From assembly GCF_021290925.1 (NCBI RefSeq), contig NZ_JAJSLX010000003.1, forward strand, positions 124,001 to 188,000: a stretch of 64,000 nt of DNA. Direction: 5' to 3'. Made by a program: the position numbers and the translations under genes. Shown here piece by piece: positions 45,436-55,701 of this stretch. This stretch comes from Sessilibacter corallicola. GTDB lineage: Bacteria > Pseudomonadota > Gammaproteobacteria > Pseudomonadales > Cellvibrionaceae. The notes under the pieces are model-generated. The model ran no database searches. It saw only the letters and a program-made list of their open reading frames with translations, and was not told the DNA's origin. The number at the start of each line of letters is the position of its first letter. Position 1 is the stretch's first letter.

Positions 45436-46536
45436 ATGAACATACTTACCCAAAAGAAATTACCTGCTGCCCTAGGTGCGGTTTTACTTACCAGTAGCTT
45501 TTCAGCGTTCAGTGACACAGAATTTTCCTTCGCTGATGGCTGGACCGGAAGTGTTGGTTTTCAAATTCAAACCTTCCTTGTTGATATCGATAATAAAGTA
45601 ACGGATGAATCCAGCAGTCGCATCCAATCCGGTTTTGATCCTTCGAAGTTAACGATAAACATTGCAGCACCAGAATATAACGGTTTAAAAGTCTCAGGTA
45701 CTTTCCAGGCGGTGCAATCAATACAAGGCGCTAAGGATCAGGGCGATGGGTCAACAGATAATTTTGGGGTTCGTATTGCGCAGGTGAGTGTCCAAGGTGA
45801 TTTCGGTACCGTTAAATTTGGACGTGACATTGCCATTTTTGGTTTGAGTTCACTGGCGCATGACACTGGCAGTTTGCCGGGCGTAGGTCGTGGCGGCACT
45901 GTTGATGGTGGCGGCGCGACAGCCGGTCGTATTAATTACGGTTACTACTATCCTGATTTTCACGCGGGCATTCAGTACGCCTCTAATAGCTTTAATGGCG
46001 TTAGCTTCCATGTCGGTCTTTTTGATCCTATTGATATTTCTGCTCCAGCAGACGAAGACTCGGTCAGAGCAGAAAATCTGCGTTTTGAGGGTGCCATTAA
46101 CTATAAAAGTGAAGCGCTCGATCTTTGGGTGAGCTTTATTAATCAAGACACAGAAGCAGACGCTGAAATTAATGGTTACGACCTAGGCGGCGAAGTGCGC
46201 TTTGGTCCGGTAGCACTAACGGCTGCTTTTTCTGACGGCACTGGGATTAACTGCTGTACGCCAAGCACCGATGATTTTGAACAATGGTACGTTGAGGCCG
46301 ATTATACCTTCGGTAAAACCACCATTGGCGCGAGTTACGGTGAAAACGAACTTACCGATGAAAGCGGTGAGGATATTTCTGATGGCGAGCTAACCATGCT
46401 GTTTGTTCACCACAACTTAACGCCAACGTTAACTCTGATTGCTGAATGGAACAACGAAACAGTCTCTTCAGCGGAATTAGGTACTGATACAACCGACAGA
46501 GACACACTTGCCTTTGGTGTTAACTGGCAGTTCTAA
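45436..46536 (+). CDS. outer-membrane porin
   Basis: A Gram-negative trimeric-type porin. Signal peptide about 1-26 (LTSSFSAFS-DTEF). The mature chain shows alternating beta strands, KFGRDIAIFG as a loop-3-like segment, and ends NWQF with the C-terminal aromatic needed for outer-membrane assembly. It directly follows the glycerol importer and may be the entry pore for glycerol, though this is inferred. ATG 45436 with an AGAG ribosome site gives the clean signal peptide; the frame to 45394 is longer. Confidence 0.82.
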   Translation: MNILTQKKLPAALGAVLLTSSFSAFSDTEFSFADGWTGSVGFQIQTFLVDIDNKVTDESSSRIQSGFDPSKLTINIAAPEYNGLKVSGTFQAVQSIQGAKDQGDGSTDNFGVRIAQVSVQGDFGTVKFGRDIAIFGLSSLAHDTGSLPGVGRGGTVDGGGATAGRINYGYYYPDFHAGIQYASNSFNGVSFHVGLFDPIDISAPADEDSVRAENLRFEGAINYKSEALDLWVSFINQDTEADAEINGYDLGGEVRFGPVALTAAFSDGTGINCCTPSTDDFEQWYVEADYTFGKTTIGASYGENELTDESGEDISDGELTMLFVHHNLTPTLTLIAEWNNETVSSAELGTDTTDRDTLAFGVNWQF

Positions 46537-46780
46537 ATCAGCTGTTCTAAACGAACAGTTGTAAGCACAACGTTTAAGGATTTCCCCCACCAACTTTGAC
46601 AAGGATGTTTTTTTTAGAAATTTCCCACTGTTTCGATCTCTATAACTGAGGCGTAAGAGTGGGGTCACAGACTTACATCGAATTTTATATCGCGTGCAAC
46701 TTAAATAATATTACCTAAAAAATATATGCAGTATTGTTGTTCGCGATGTTAATGATTAGTGTTGTTGTTACACGTTTGAA

Positions 46781-46810
46781 AGGAGCTGTGTTTTATGCTC
46801 CTGTTTTTTT
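46781..46810 (+). terminator. intrinsic terminator downstream of the porin
   Basis: AGGAGC (46781-46786), ten-base loop, GCTCCT (46797-46802), then GTTTTTTT. It is 245 bases past the porin stop, implying a long 3' UTR. Confidence 0.75.
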
Positions 46811-47077
46811 AAGGTCCTGTCTTTTAAGACTTTGTTTTTCAAGCCTCTGTATTTCATTCTTAATTTTATTTCTAATTTTCACCTCTCTTTTTCTCGTTAG
46901 CTATTTTTCGCATTCAGATTCAGGCTCAGGTTTCGTTGTGTTTGTTTCTTGATCAATAACAGATTGCGTCATTTATTCTCAGACATAATTTCACAGATTG
47001 ATCTTGTCATGCTGTGTAATCTGTTTAGATAGCTTGTCATACAGATTATGTTTATGTGACAGATTTCTTATCGGCCG

Positions 47078-47136
47078 TTATGGGCATGTGTGTTATGTGC
47101 ATAGATCTTATGGGCATAGGTCTTATGGGATATGTC
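47078..47136 (+). repeat. degenerate tandem repeats, unit 14-16 bp
   Basis: Four imperfect copies around a TTATGGGCATAG-type core: GTTATGGGCATGTGT, GTTATGTGCATAGATC, TTATGGGCATAGGTC and TTATGGGATATGTC. They lie 150-200 bp before the RND adaptor gene. Confidence 0.5.
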
Positions 47137-47282
47137 TGAGACAGGCGAACTCAATTTTGCACATTTGTATAACAGAATCTTCATTTTGTTTATTTAGATT
47201 AATATTGAATTTCTTTAATATACGCGAAATTGTGGGTTAGCCCTCAAATTGGTTTGGAAAACGAAATTTTAAAGGTAGGAAT

Positions 47283-48410
47283 ATGATTGCCCGAAGTGTG
47301 CCAATTGTCGTCATTTTGACCCTTACTGCTTTATTGGTCTCTGGGTGCGAGAAAAAAACGCCCGAGGCGAGTCCGAATATTGCGGCCATTCCAGCTCGGG
47401 TAGAAACACCTGAATTAAGAATGATCACCGAGTGGAACGAATTTACGGGCCGTTTTCAGGCGTTAGATCGCGTTGAGATTCGCTCTCGTGTAGGCGGGTA
47501 TTTAGAGGAAATTCGCTTTAAAGACGGCCAAGAAGTGAAAAAGGGCGATGTTTTGTTTGTCGTCGATCAGCGTCCGTTCGAGATTGAGCTTAAAAGCGCT
47601 GAGGCGCGATTCGAATTTGCTGATAAAGAATTTAAACGTGCTGGCGGTTTACGAAAATCAAACGCGATTTCTGAAGAAGAATATGACCAACGCATTCAAG
47701 AAATGAGAGTCGCAAAAGCTGAGATGGAAAATGCCCGGCTTAATCTGGAATTTTCTGAGATAAAAGCCCCGTTTGATGGCCGAATTAGCCGTAACTTGGT
47801 CAGTTCGGGCAGTTTAATCAGCGGCGGTAATGCCAACGCAACTCACTTGGCAACCTTGCTAACTGTCTCGCCGATAGAATTTTATTTTGAAGGCAGTGAA
47901 GCCGATGTGCTCGCCTATCATCGACTTCGCTTGAGCGGTGGTATTACCGGCGAGCGAGGTGCCGCTCAACCGGTGTACCTAAAACTTCAAGATGAAGATA
48001 GCTTCTTACACGAAGGCATTTTTAATTATGTCGACAACGAATTAAGAACAGATACCGGCACTATGGAAGGGCGAGCCATTTTTGATAACGCCGATGGAAT
48101 ATTCGAGCCGGGAATGTTTGGGCGTATGAGAGCGACTTTTCGCGAGCCTAGCGAATATTTGGTGGTTCCAGAAACTATTATCGGAACGGAATTCAATCGC
48201 AAATACGTATACGCATTAAGTGCCGACAATAAAGCGGTTCGAAAATACGTAACCTTGGGTCAAATAACCGAAGACGGTCAGCGCGTAATTAAATCTGGAC
48301 TCGAAACAAATGATCGTGTTGTTGTAGGCGGGTTACATATGGTGCGTCCGAATGCATTAATTAGCCCGATTACCGAAGACCAAGTGGCGACTCAGCAAGA
48401 GGGCAAGTAA
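47283..48410 (+). CDS. RND efflux periplasmic adaptor, lipoprotein
   Basis: A membrane-fusion protein of the MexA/AcrA type, 375 aa. The lipobox LLVSGC puts the lipidated Cys at 22. The barrel/lipoyl half-motifs are VEIRSRVGGYLEEIRFKDGQEVKKGDVLFVVD and NLEFSEIKAPFDGRISRNLVSSGSLIS, separated by a helical hairpin. The pump gene follows after two bases. No regulator or outer-membrane channel gene is adjacent, so it would use a TolC-like protein from elsewhere. Confidence 0.9.
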   Translation: MIARSVPIVVILTLTALLVSGCEKKTPEASPNIAAIPARVETPELRMITEWNEFTGRFQALDRVEIRSRVGGYLEEIRFKDGQEVKKGDVLFVVDQRPFEIELKSAEARFEFADKEFKRAGGLRKSNAISEEEYDQRIQEMRVAKAEMENARLNLEFSEIKAPFDGRISRNLVSSGSLISGGNANATHLATLLTVSPIEFYFEGSEADVLAYHRLRLSGGITGERGAAQPVYLKLQDEDSFLHEGIFNYVDNELRTDTGTMEGRAIFDNADGIFEPGMFGRMRATFREPSEYLVVPETIIGTEFNRKYVYALSADNKAVRKYVTLGQITEDGQRVIKSGLETNDRVVVGGLHMVRPNALISPITEDQVATQQEGK

Positions 48411-48412
48411 TT

Positions 48413-51400
48413 ATGAAAATTGCTCACTTTTTTATTGATCGCCCACGCTTTGCCACGGTTTTATCGTTCATGATCGTGGTTTTTGGTGTGCTTTCTTATT
48501 TCTCACTGCCGGTATCACAATACCCTGAAATCGCACCGCCTCAAATTCAGGTCATTGCGTCTTACCCCGGCGCCAATGCCGAAACCGTTGCGCAAACCGT
48601 TGCCACGCCGCTGGAGCAAGAAATCAACGGCGTAGAGAATATGATCTACATGTCGTCGCAAGCGACCAATGATGGCGAAATGAGGCTCAGCATTACGTTT
48701 GAGCAAGGCACCGACGTTAATACGGCGCAAGTGCTGGTACAAAACCGGGTATCTGCTGCACTACCTCGATTGCCCGAGTCGGTTCGCAGTCGCGGAGTGA
48801 CAACCATTAAAAGTGCGCCCGACTTTTTATTGGCAATTAACCTGTATTCACCGGGCGGCACTTACGATCAAAACTACATTGGCAATTACGCGAGCCTAGA
48901 AATTAATGACCAGTTAAAACGTTTGGACGGCGTAGGCAATAGCCAAACCTACGGCGCATCAAATTACTCTATGCGTATTTGGCTCGATCCTGATCGCTTG
49001 GCGTTTCTTGGTCTAACCGCGCAAGACGTTGTTGAGTCTGTGCGCAGCCAAAATATTCAGGTGGCCGGCGGTATCTTGAACCAGTCGCCAGTGCCAAACC
49101 AACACGCCTTTGAGTTAACTGTGCAAACTCAAGGACGTTTGGTCGACGAGCAAGAATTTGAAAATATTATTATCAAATCCGGCGACCGCGGTGCCTTGGT
49201 TCGTTTAAAAGATGTGGCGCGTATTGAGCTGGGTGCCGAGAATTATGTCACCCGAGGTTATTTAAACGATACCCCTTCTGTGATCATTGCGCTGACAATG
49301 CGCCCTGGAGCCAACGCACTCGATACATCCGACACCGTTATTAAAGCCATGCAACGGTTGTCAGAGAATTTCCCCGCCGATTTAGAATACAAAATTATCT
49401 ACAACCCAACGACTTACATCGAAGAATCCATGAATGAAGTTTTTCAAACTTTGTTTGTGTCTATGATTTTGGTCATTGTTGTGATTATTGTTTTTTTGCA
49501 GAGCTGGCGAACAGCCATTATTCCCGTTATTGCCATTCCTATTTCGTTAATAGGCACGTTTGCAGTGATGTTGATGGCTGGATTTTCTCTCAACATGTTG
49601 TCGTTATTTGGCTTAATTCTCGCAATTGGTATTGTTGTCGATGATGCGATTGTTGTGGTTGAAAACGTAGAGCGTAAGTTGCGTGAGGGCATGGAGGTTC
49701 GTCAAGCTACCAAAGAAACTATGGACGAAGTGGGCATTGCACTGGTGGCAACCAGTTTGGTGTTAGTCGCGGTATTTTTGCCGACAGTTTTGATGGAGGG
49801 AATTTCGGGGCAGTTTTACAAACAGTTTGGGGTCACCATTGCCGCGGCAACTATGATCTCGACGGTGGTTTCGATCACTCTCAGTCCGGTGATGGCGACG
49901 ATCCTTATGAAAGCGCCAGTAGATCGCCAAGCTCCTATGGGTTTTCTTGAAAAAGCCTCGAACGGTTTCAATAATTTTATTGATAACATGTCTGGCAAGT
50001 ACGCCTTTATTGTTCGAAAACTGGTTCGTATGACGCTGGTGGTATCTGTGGTGTACGTGGGTTTAATTACTTTAACGGGTTATCAGTTTTCTAAAATACC
50101 GACGGGGTTCATTCCGGCACAAGACAACGGTGTTGCCATCGCCATAATTAACCTTCCTTCGGGTGCTTCTTTGGACCGAACGGACGCTGTGGTGCAACGA
50201 GTCTCTGAGGCCATACTCAGCGTTGACGGCGTCGAAGATACGGTGTCATTTACCGGTTTTTCTGCGGCAACCAATGCTAATGCGAGTAATGCTGGGGCCA
50301 TCTTTGCGGTTTTGGAACCGTTAGGTGAACGTCCCAGCCTTGAGGTGATTTTGACCAATATGCAGCGAGCCTTCTCGACAATTGACGACGCTTTTGTTCT
50401 GGCTATTTCTCCGCCACCGGTACCGGGTATTGGTAATGCCAGTGGTTATAAAATGATGATTCAGGATCGCGGCGCACACGGACCTGTGGCACTCGAACAA
50501 GCGGCCTGGGCGTTAGCGGCGGCAGCGAATCAGGCCGAGGAAACACGATCTGCCTATACTTTTTTTGAAACCGGCACACCGCGTATTTACTTAGATATCG
50601 ATCGCGATCGCGCCAGACGGTTGAATGTGCCGCTAAGCAGTGTTTTTAGCACATTAGAAATTAATCTTGGCTCGGCCTATATCAATGATTTTAATTTCCT
50701 TGGCCGTACATTTCGGGTGACAGCGCAGGCAGATGCTGAATACCGATTAACGAAAGACGACGTGCTGCGTTTGAGAGTCAGAAGTGAAGACGGCAATATG
50801 GTTCCTATTGGTTCCATTGCCACCGTTCACGATACTTCCGGCCCTTCACGAGTGCCGCGCTATAACTTGTACCCATCTGCGGCGGTCAGTGGCGAGACCA
50901 GTCCGGGTTTCAGCTCTGGGCAGGCAATTGCGCGTATGGAACAACTCGCTGAATCGGTACTTCCCGATGGCTTTGATTATGAATGGACCGAGTTAGCTTA
51001 CGAGGAAAAAAATACCGGTAATACCGCGATTATTATCTTTATTCTGGCGGTTTTATTTGTGTTTTTACTGCTTTCTGCGCAATACGAAAGCTACACCTTA
51101 CCGCTGGCAATTCTGTTAATTGTGCCGATGTGTTTATTGTCTGCCGGTGCAGGATTACTCATTGCCGGTATGGACAATAATATTCTCACTCAAATTGGCC
51201 TGGTGGTATTAATTGGCCTAGCGTCAAAAAATGCTATTTTGATTGTCGAATTTGCCAAACAAAATGAACAAGAAAAAGGCATGGACGTTTGGAACGCCGC
51301 AGTAGAAGCTTGTCGTTTAAGACTGCGCCCGATATTGATGACGGCCTTGTCTTTCATTTTAGGCGTTTTACCGTTGCTGTTTGCCTCTGGTGCCGGTTTT

Positions 51401-51559
51401 GAAATGCGCCAAGCCATTGGCTTAACGGTTTTCTCTGGCATGTTAGGCGTTACTTTATTTGGGCTTTTCCTTACGCCTGTATTTTATGTGATTTGCCGAA
51501 AAATGGTTGGCTTGGTTTCTACTGACAAAGTAAATTTAAACAAACTTAATCAGCATTAA
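48413..51559 (+). CDS. RND multidrug efflux pump (HAE1 family)
   Basis: A proton-driven inner-membrane pump of the MexB/AcrB type, 1048 aa with twelve helices and two large periplasmic loops. Key sites are the double Asp of helix 4 in AIGIVVDDAIVVVENVER and the Lys region LIGLASKNAILIVEFAK. The N terminus FFIDRPRFATVLSFMIV is typical. The pore domain begins at about residue 35. It is cotranscribed with the adaptor. Drug versus solvent or metabolite export cannot be told. Confidence 0.92.
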   Translation: MKIAHFFIDRPRFATVLSFMIVVFGVLSYFSLPVSQYPEIAPPQIQVIASYPGANAETVAQTVATPLEQEINGVENMIYMSSQATNDGEMRLSITFEQGTDVNTAQVLVQNRVSAALPRLPESVRSRGVTTIKSAPDFLLAINLYSPGGTYDQNYIGNYASLEINDQLKRLDGVGNSQTYGASNYSMRIWLDPDRLAFLGLTAQDVVESVRSQNIQVAGGILNQSPVPNQHAFELTVQTQGRLVDEQEFENIIIKSGDRGALVRLKDVARIELGAENYVTRGYLNDTPSVIIALTMRPGANALDTSDTVIKAMQRLSENFPADLEYKIIYNPTTYIEESMNEVFQTLFVSMILVIVVIIVFLQSWRTAIIPVIAIPISLIGTFAVMLMAGFSLNMLSLFGLILAIGIVVDDAIVVVENVERKLREGMEVRQATKETMDEVGIALVATSLVLVAVFLPTVLMEGISGQFYKQFGVTIAAATMISTVVSITLSPVMATILMKAPVDRQAPMGFLEKASNGFNNFIDNMSGKYAFIVRKLVRMTLVVSVVYVGLITLTGYQFSKIPTGFIPAQDNGVAIAIINLPSGASLDRTDAVVQRVSEAILSVDGVEDTVSFTGFSAATNANASNAGAIFAVLEPLGERPSLEVILTNMQRAFSTIDDAFVLAISPPPVPGIGNASGYKMMIQDRGAHGPVALEQAAWALAAAANQAEETRSAYTFFETGTPRIYLDIDRDRARRLNVPLSSVFSTLEINLGSAYINDFNFLGRTFRVTAQADAEYRLTKDDVLRLRVRSEDGNMVPIGSIATVHDTSGPSRVPRYNLYPSAAVSGETSPGFSSGQAIARMEQLAESVLPDGFDYEWTELAYEEKNTGNTAIIIFILAVLFVFLLLSAQYESYTLPLAILLIVPMCLLSAGAGLLIAGMDNNILTQIGLVVLIGLASKNAILIVEFAKQNEQEKGMDVWNAAVEACRLRLRPILMTALSFILGVLPLLFASGAGFEMRQAIGLTVFSGMLGVTLFGLFLTPVFYVICRKMVGLVSTDKVNLNKLNQH

Positions 51560-52178
51560 TTAATATAGTTTTCTATTAATATATTGTTAATTGAGATTAT
51601 TTTTCTTAGATTTTCTAACGGTTATTACTCATGATGCAGTTTTAAATTAACGGATTTTTATCGGTAATTTAATTCATGATCATGAGTAATACCGCGCATG
51701 TATTTAAATCTAATTTTCCAAGTACATTTTTTATGTACGTGTAATTGCTATCAATTACAGTCATATCCAATTGTTTTTTATTTTTTACTAATCCTTCTCG
51801 TACTCGATCGAGTTCCACTCCTATATAAGCATCTTCTCAAGCGCTGTCGTCTGTTTTCCTGACGTTTATTAGGTTTACATTATTGGGTTATTTTGTAAAT
51901 TAATTGTTGACTTATTACAGTTATCAAGAATAGTATGTACTGAGTTTACAAAAATAGTTAAAAATGTAAATTTATAGGTTATTTTTAATCTATAACTGTA
52001 TGTTTATGACGATAGGCTGGGTGGTATGTGTGCTCATTCAAAGTCGTATTGTCGACGAAAGACCTCTAAACCCTCGGTGTAGCAGCCAGAAATCATTTGG
52101 TTGTAGAGCACAGACGAGGAACCACAGCAGAAAACTTTGACGTTATCGTGAGCCGCTTTAATGGAAGGTATATCCGTT
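51560..52178. other. intergenic region before the aldehyde dehydrogenase
   Basis: About 600 bp, very AT-rich, without a gene. ACTCGATCGAGT (51802-51813) is a perfect 12-bp palindrome about 370 bp before the dehydrogenase. GGAAGG at 52163 is the ribosome site for the next gene. Confidence 0.45.
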
Positions 52179-53594
52179 ATGAATGAAACCAAATCCGTGG
52201 AAAATAAAGACAGTTTGCGTGCAACGCTTGAGACGTTGCGTGATTCGTACAATCAGCAACCGTACCCAAGTTATCGTGACAGAATTGATGTTTTAAAAAC
52301 ATTAAAAGCCTCGCTTATTCGTAACGAAAAACAAATCTACGAAGCGCTTAAAAAAGATTATGGATATCGGAGTGAATTTGATTCCCTAATTTCGGATGTA
52401 CTGCCCACCGTTATGGGAATCAACTACGCAATCAAGAATCTGCGCAAATGGATGAAGCCGTCAAAACGGCATTCTGGGCTTATGTTGCTGCCATCCAACG
52501 TTAAAGTTCATTATCAGCCGCTAGGCGTTGTGGGTGTAATTACGCCTTGGAATTTCCCGTTTTTCTTAGCTTTGGGGCCTGCGGTTCAAGCACTGGCTGC
52601 CGGGAACCGTGTCATGATCAAAATGAGCGAATTCACACCCAACGCTAATCAGGCGCTCAGGGCGGTGCTTAAAGATCTTAGTGAGCACATCGTTATTTGT
52701 GAAGGTGAATCAGAAGTAGGGGCCGCTTTTTCCTCACTGCCGTTTGATCATTTGGTGTTTACAGGCTCGACTGCTGTAGCACGACACGTAGCCAGCGCTG
52801 CGGCAAAAAACCTAACCCCAATCACACTGGAGCTTGGCGGTAAATCGCCCACTATTATTGATGACACCATCGATATGGCCATTGCTGTCGACGCTATTAT
52901 CGTGGGTAAATCTGTCAACTCCGGGCAAATCTGCGTTGCTCCTGATTACGTGTTTGTCCCTGAAAACAGAAAAGAAGCGTTTATTAAAACCTTTATTCAG
53001 CGTTACGGCGAATATCACTTAAACAGCAACAACCAAAATACTCAAACCCATATCGTGTCGCAAAGGCAATACGACCGCTTGTTGGGTTTCCTCGAAGACG
53101 CTAAGCAAAAGGGAGCCAATATCCATTCGGTGAAACCCATCGAGAATGACCAGGGGCGGCGGGTATACCCTCATTTGGTCACAGAGGTTAGCCAAGAAAT
53201 GAAGGTATTACAGGAAGAAATCTTCGGCTCCATTTTACCGGTAATGACCTACCGTAACATTGAAGAAGTTATTGAGTACATCAATGAACGCCCAAGACCA
53301 TTGGCGCTGTACATCATGTCTTCTCAAGATTTATTCATCGAAAACATCTTAAAAAACACTCACAGCGGCGGCGTTTCGATTAACGATTCAGCCATGCACG
53401 TTATGGCCGATGACGCTCCTTTTGGTGGCATAGGTCACTCCGGTATGGGTCAATATCACGGCCATGAAGGATTTCTGACATTCTCTAAAGCTAGAACTGT
53501 GCTGCGTTCTTCGAGTTGGTTGCCAAAAAACCGAATTATTCTTAAGCACAGAGATTTTGTGTTTCGCGCTTTGAGAACGTTAATGCTCAGGTAA
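52179..53594 (+). CDS. coniferyl-aldehyde-type NAD(P)+ aldehyde dehydrogenase
   Basis: Oxidises an aldehyde to the acid. The catalytic Cys is in NSGQICVAPDYV, the general-base Glu in ITLELGGKSP, and GVVGVITPWNFPFF is the cofactor loop. The overall pattern (WMKPSKRHSGLMLLPSNVKVHYQPLG, GVSINDSAMHVMADDAPFGGIGHSGMG) is that of the coniferyl aldehyde dehydrogenase branch, which accepts many aromatic and aliphatic aldehydes. ATG 52179 has GGAAGG upstream. A TetR regulator gene follows and probably controls it. Confidence 0.87.
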   Translation: MNETKSVENKDSLRATLETLRDSYNQQPYPSYRDRIDVLKTLKASLIRNEKQIYEALKKDYGYRSEFDSLISDVLPTVMGINYAIKNLRKWMKPSKRHSGLMLLPSNVKVHYQPLGVVGVITPWNFPFFLALGPAVQALAAGNRVMIKMSEFTPNANQALRAVLKDLSEHIVICEGESEVGAAFSSLPFDHLVFTGSTAVARHVASAAAKNLTPITLELGGKSPTIIDDTIDMAIAVDAIIVGKSVNSGQICVAPDYVFVPENRKEAFIKTFIQRYGEYHLNSNNQNTQTHIVSQRQYDRLLGFLEDAKQKGANIHSVKPIENDQGRRVYPHLVTEVSQEMKVLQEEIFGSILPVMTYRNIEEVIEYINERPRPLALYIMSSQDLFIENILKNTHSGGVSINDSAMHVMADDAPFGGIGHSGMGQYHGHEGFLTFSKARTVLRSSSWLPKNRIILKHRDFVFRALRTLMLR

Positions 53595-53722
53595 TACGCC
53601 GTGTCTCTGAATGGTTTACAATTTGGCTCTATTTCGTATAATTTTCTTGTTGGTTCAGATCGATTACGTAACTTTTTGGGCTTAAACGAACAAATTGAAC
53701 GTCATGAATAGAGGAATTCATA

Positions 53723-54280
53723 TTGTCGGAACTGCTTGATAAACATGGCCAGATGGCGAGAAATATTCTAACCGCGTTTGCCGAATCGGGATTTAAAAAA
53801 ACGTCTATGGAAGGAATTGCACAAGCCTCTGGCATATCTCGGCAATCGGTTTATAAACGATTTAAAACCAAAGCTAATTGTTACGAGTGGACCATTGATA
53901 CGTATCTTTCCAACATGTATCGCCGAATATTTTCCACCTTAAACAACAACGAGCTTTCTCCAGAGGCAGTTTTAGATAACGTATTCGATATTCTTATCGG
54001 TGAAGCCGTAGAGATCATACAAAATACCAACGGCGCTCAAGTATTAAATGACGTTTTGAAAGCCACTCATACTTCAGAGGAAGATTGGCCGCTCAGATTT
54101 AAATCGCGCCTGGCAGATTTTATTGAAAAAAACGGCTACGCATCCAGTGAGAAAGCCTCAGGGGTTGCTTTTGCGCTGATCTCTGCCGGAAAAGGATTGC
54201 TACTAGAAGAAGCTTCACGAGAGAGCTTTCATAAAGACATGAAGCTTATTATTAAGAGCGTGTGCACGCAAAATACTTGA
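53723..54280 (+). CDS. TetR/AcrR-family regulator
   Basis: A 185-aa repressor. The N-terminal helix-turn-helix is ILTAFAESGFKKTSMEGIAQASGISRQSVYKRFKTKANCYEW; the C-terminal ligand domain is helical and not assignable. The start is a TTG supported by GAGGA seven bases upstream. It follows the aldehyde dehydrogenase gene on the same strand and may sense aldehydes. Confidence 0.85.
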   Translation: MSELLDKHGQMARNILTAFAESGFKKTSMEGIAQASGISRQSVYKRFKTKANCYEWTIDTYLSNMYRRIFSTLNNNELSPEAVLDNVFDILIGEAVEIIQNTNGAQVLNDVLKATHTSEEDWPLRFKSRLADFIEKNGYASSEKASGVAFALISAGKGLLLEEASRESFHKDMKLIIKSVCTQNT

Positions 54281-54325
54281 AACCAGTTACTTATACAGAA
54301 ATCTACACAAAACCTATACCGAATA

Positions 54326-55564
54326 TTAAACCTTCCGGTTTTTACCGCTTTCTGCGCGTACACGGTTTTCGGTTTGTACATAAATGGTATCTGTGGTGGC
54401 CATGCTGGCGTGGCCTAAATCTTCCGACAAATCTTTTAACGCTCGGCCACGTTCAACTTCCATACTTGCGCCGGTGTGGCGCAGCCAATGGCTAGAGGCT
54501 TCTTTGAGTTGTCTGGCTTTATCGTCGCCTTCATGGCTTCGCATTTGTTCGTAGGCAACATCAAACATTTCCTGAACAATTCGCGTCAGCTGGCGTGATG
54601 TCATACCACCTTGGCCACGAATTTTTTCAACGATGGGGTGGTTTTCACCCGGTGAAGGCAGGGGGGTTAACCCTCGATAGGCTCGATACCGCTTTAAATA
54701 CGGGATAAAGCTATTGGGCACGGTGATATCGCGTATTTTACGCCCTTTACCGTAGATTTTAAGCCACCAGTTTTGATCCGAATCTTGCCAAAAATGACTC
54801 ATAACGGGTATCCAATCTTTTCGCTCAGAAAGCTCGGAGATTCGCAAAAATAAGGCTTTTAACGCACAAATTATAAACAAACTTCGTTCATAAATAGGGT
54901 CTTGATCGGCCAGTTCCGAGGCAATATTAAACACGTATTGCCATTGGGATTCGGTTAAACGTCGAATTTCTTTAACTTGAGCGTCTCTAATAAAGTAGCG
55001 ACAGTCTGATTTAGCAATTTGCGCGGGATTGCCGTACAAATATTCTTCATTCATTAAATATCGGTAGAACGCAATAATCGCAGTAAACATTGCCGACAGT
55101 GTTTGCTGTGACGGTTTGTATTTCTTTTTATCGATGGTTTGATCGGGATTGCTTTTTTTGGGTAATTGCAGCTTAAACGGCAGCCATTTGGGGTTTTGAT
55201 CATAGTAGCCGTTAGCAAAGACAAATTTTTCGTGATTGGCCGTGCATATCCAAGATTTTGGTGGTTGCCAGCAGAAATCGGCGTACTCGAGAATATCCGA
55301 TTTGTTTAGACGATCCATAGGTTTTTGTTTGAACAAAAACAGCCACAACAAGAATCGTTCGGTTTCATTTCTAAAGCGCGTAAATGTGTGCGTGGATTTA
55401 TTGCGACCAACATACTTAAGGAACTCTTGGCCCCAAAGCCAGTGATTCATCCACCAAGAGTCTTCAGATTCAAGAAAATCCTTCAACGACGGATAATCAT
55501 CAAGGACCATATTCACTAAGGAATCGTACGTGGGATACAAAGCTGAAGGTTTAGGAATCGACAT
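54326..55564 (-). CDS. tyrosine-type site-specific recombinase, second
   Basis: A 412-aa integrase unlike the one at 3087. The catalytic domain has Arg in LFLRISELSERKD, Lys in IYGKGRKIRDI, His-x-x-Arg in SHWLRHTGASM, His in DLGHASMATTD and the Tyr in IYVQTENR. The N-terminal core-binding domain (about 45-200) is long. It stands alone at the boundary of the nif block, close to a truncated RHH ORF; such genes often mark integration sites. Att sites were not found. Confidence 0.85.
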   Translation of the reverse strand: MSIPKPSALYPTYDSLVNMVLDDYPSLKDFLESEDSWWMNHWLWGQEFLKYVGRNKSTHTFTRFRNETERFLLWLFLFKQKPMDRLNKSDILEYADFCWQPPKSWICTANHEKFVFANGYYDQNPKWLPFKLQLPKKSNPDQTIDKKKYKPSQQTLSAMFTAIIAFYRYLMNEEYLYGNPAQIAKSDCRYFIRDAQVKEIRRLTESQWQYVFNIASELADQDPIYERSLFIICALKALFLRISELSERKDWIPVMSHFWQDSDQNWWLKIYGKGRKIRDITVPNSFIPYLKRYRAYRGLTPLPSPGENHPIVEKIRGQGGMTSRQLTRIVQEMFDVAYEQMRSHEGDDKARQLKEASSHWLRHTGASMEVERGRALKDLSEDLGHASMATTDTIYVQTENRVRAESGKNRKV

Positions 55565-55701
55565 AAGTGTTTGTGCAGATATTTAGAGAAATAACGAGCC
55601 GTGGCTTAAATATAGGGGTTAAAGTTAGTATAAACCTAAGATTACACTATGTCGAATACTAAATAGTATCAGACATAACAGAAGCGATAGAGTGGTATGA
55701 A

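Larger units (their letters stand above)
46537..47282. other. porin-RND intergenic region
   Basis: About 750 bp without a gene: an intrinsic terminator (46781-46810), a T-rich stretch (to about 46940), several ACAGATT/AATCTGT words between 46960 and 47070, and degenerate TTATGGGCATAG repeats (47078-47136). The RND promoter must lie near the end. Confidence 0.45.

Noticed and set aside
47078-47136. Possible CRISPR or IS end
   Set aside because: Units are contiguous, short and degenerate with no spacers and no terminal inverted repeats.
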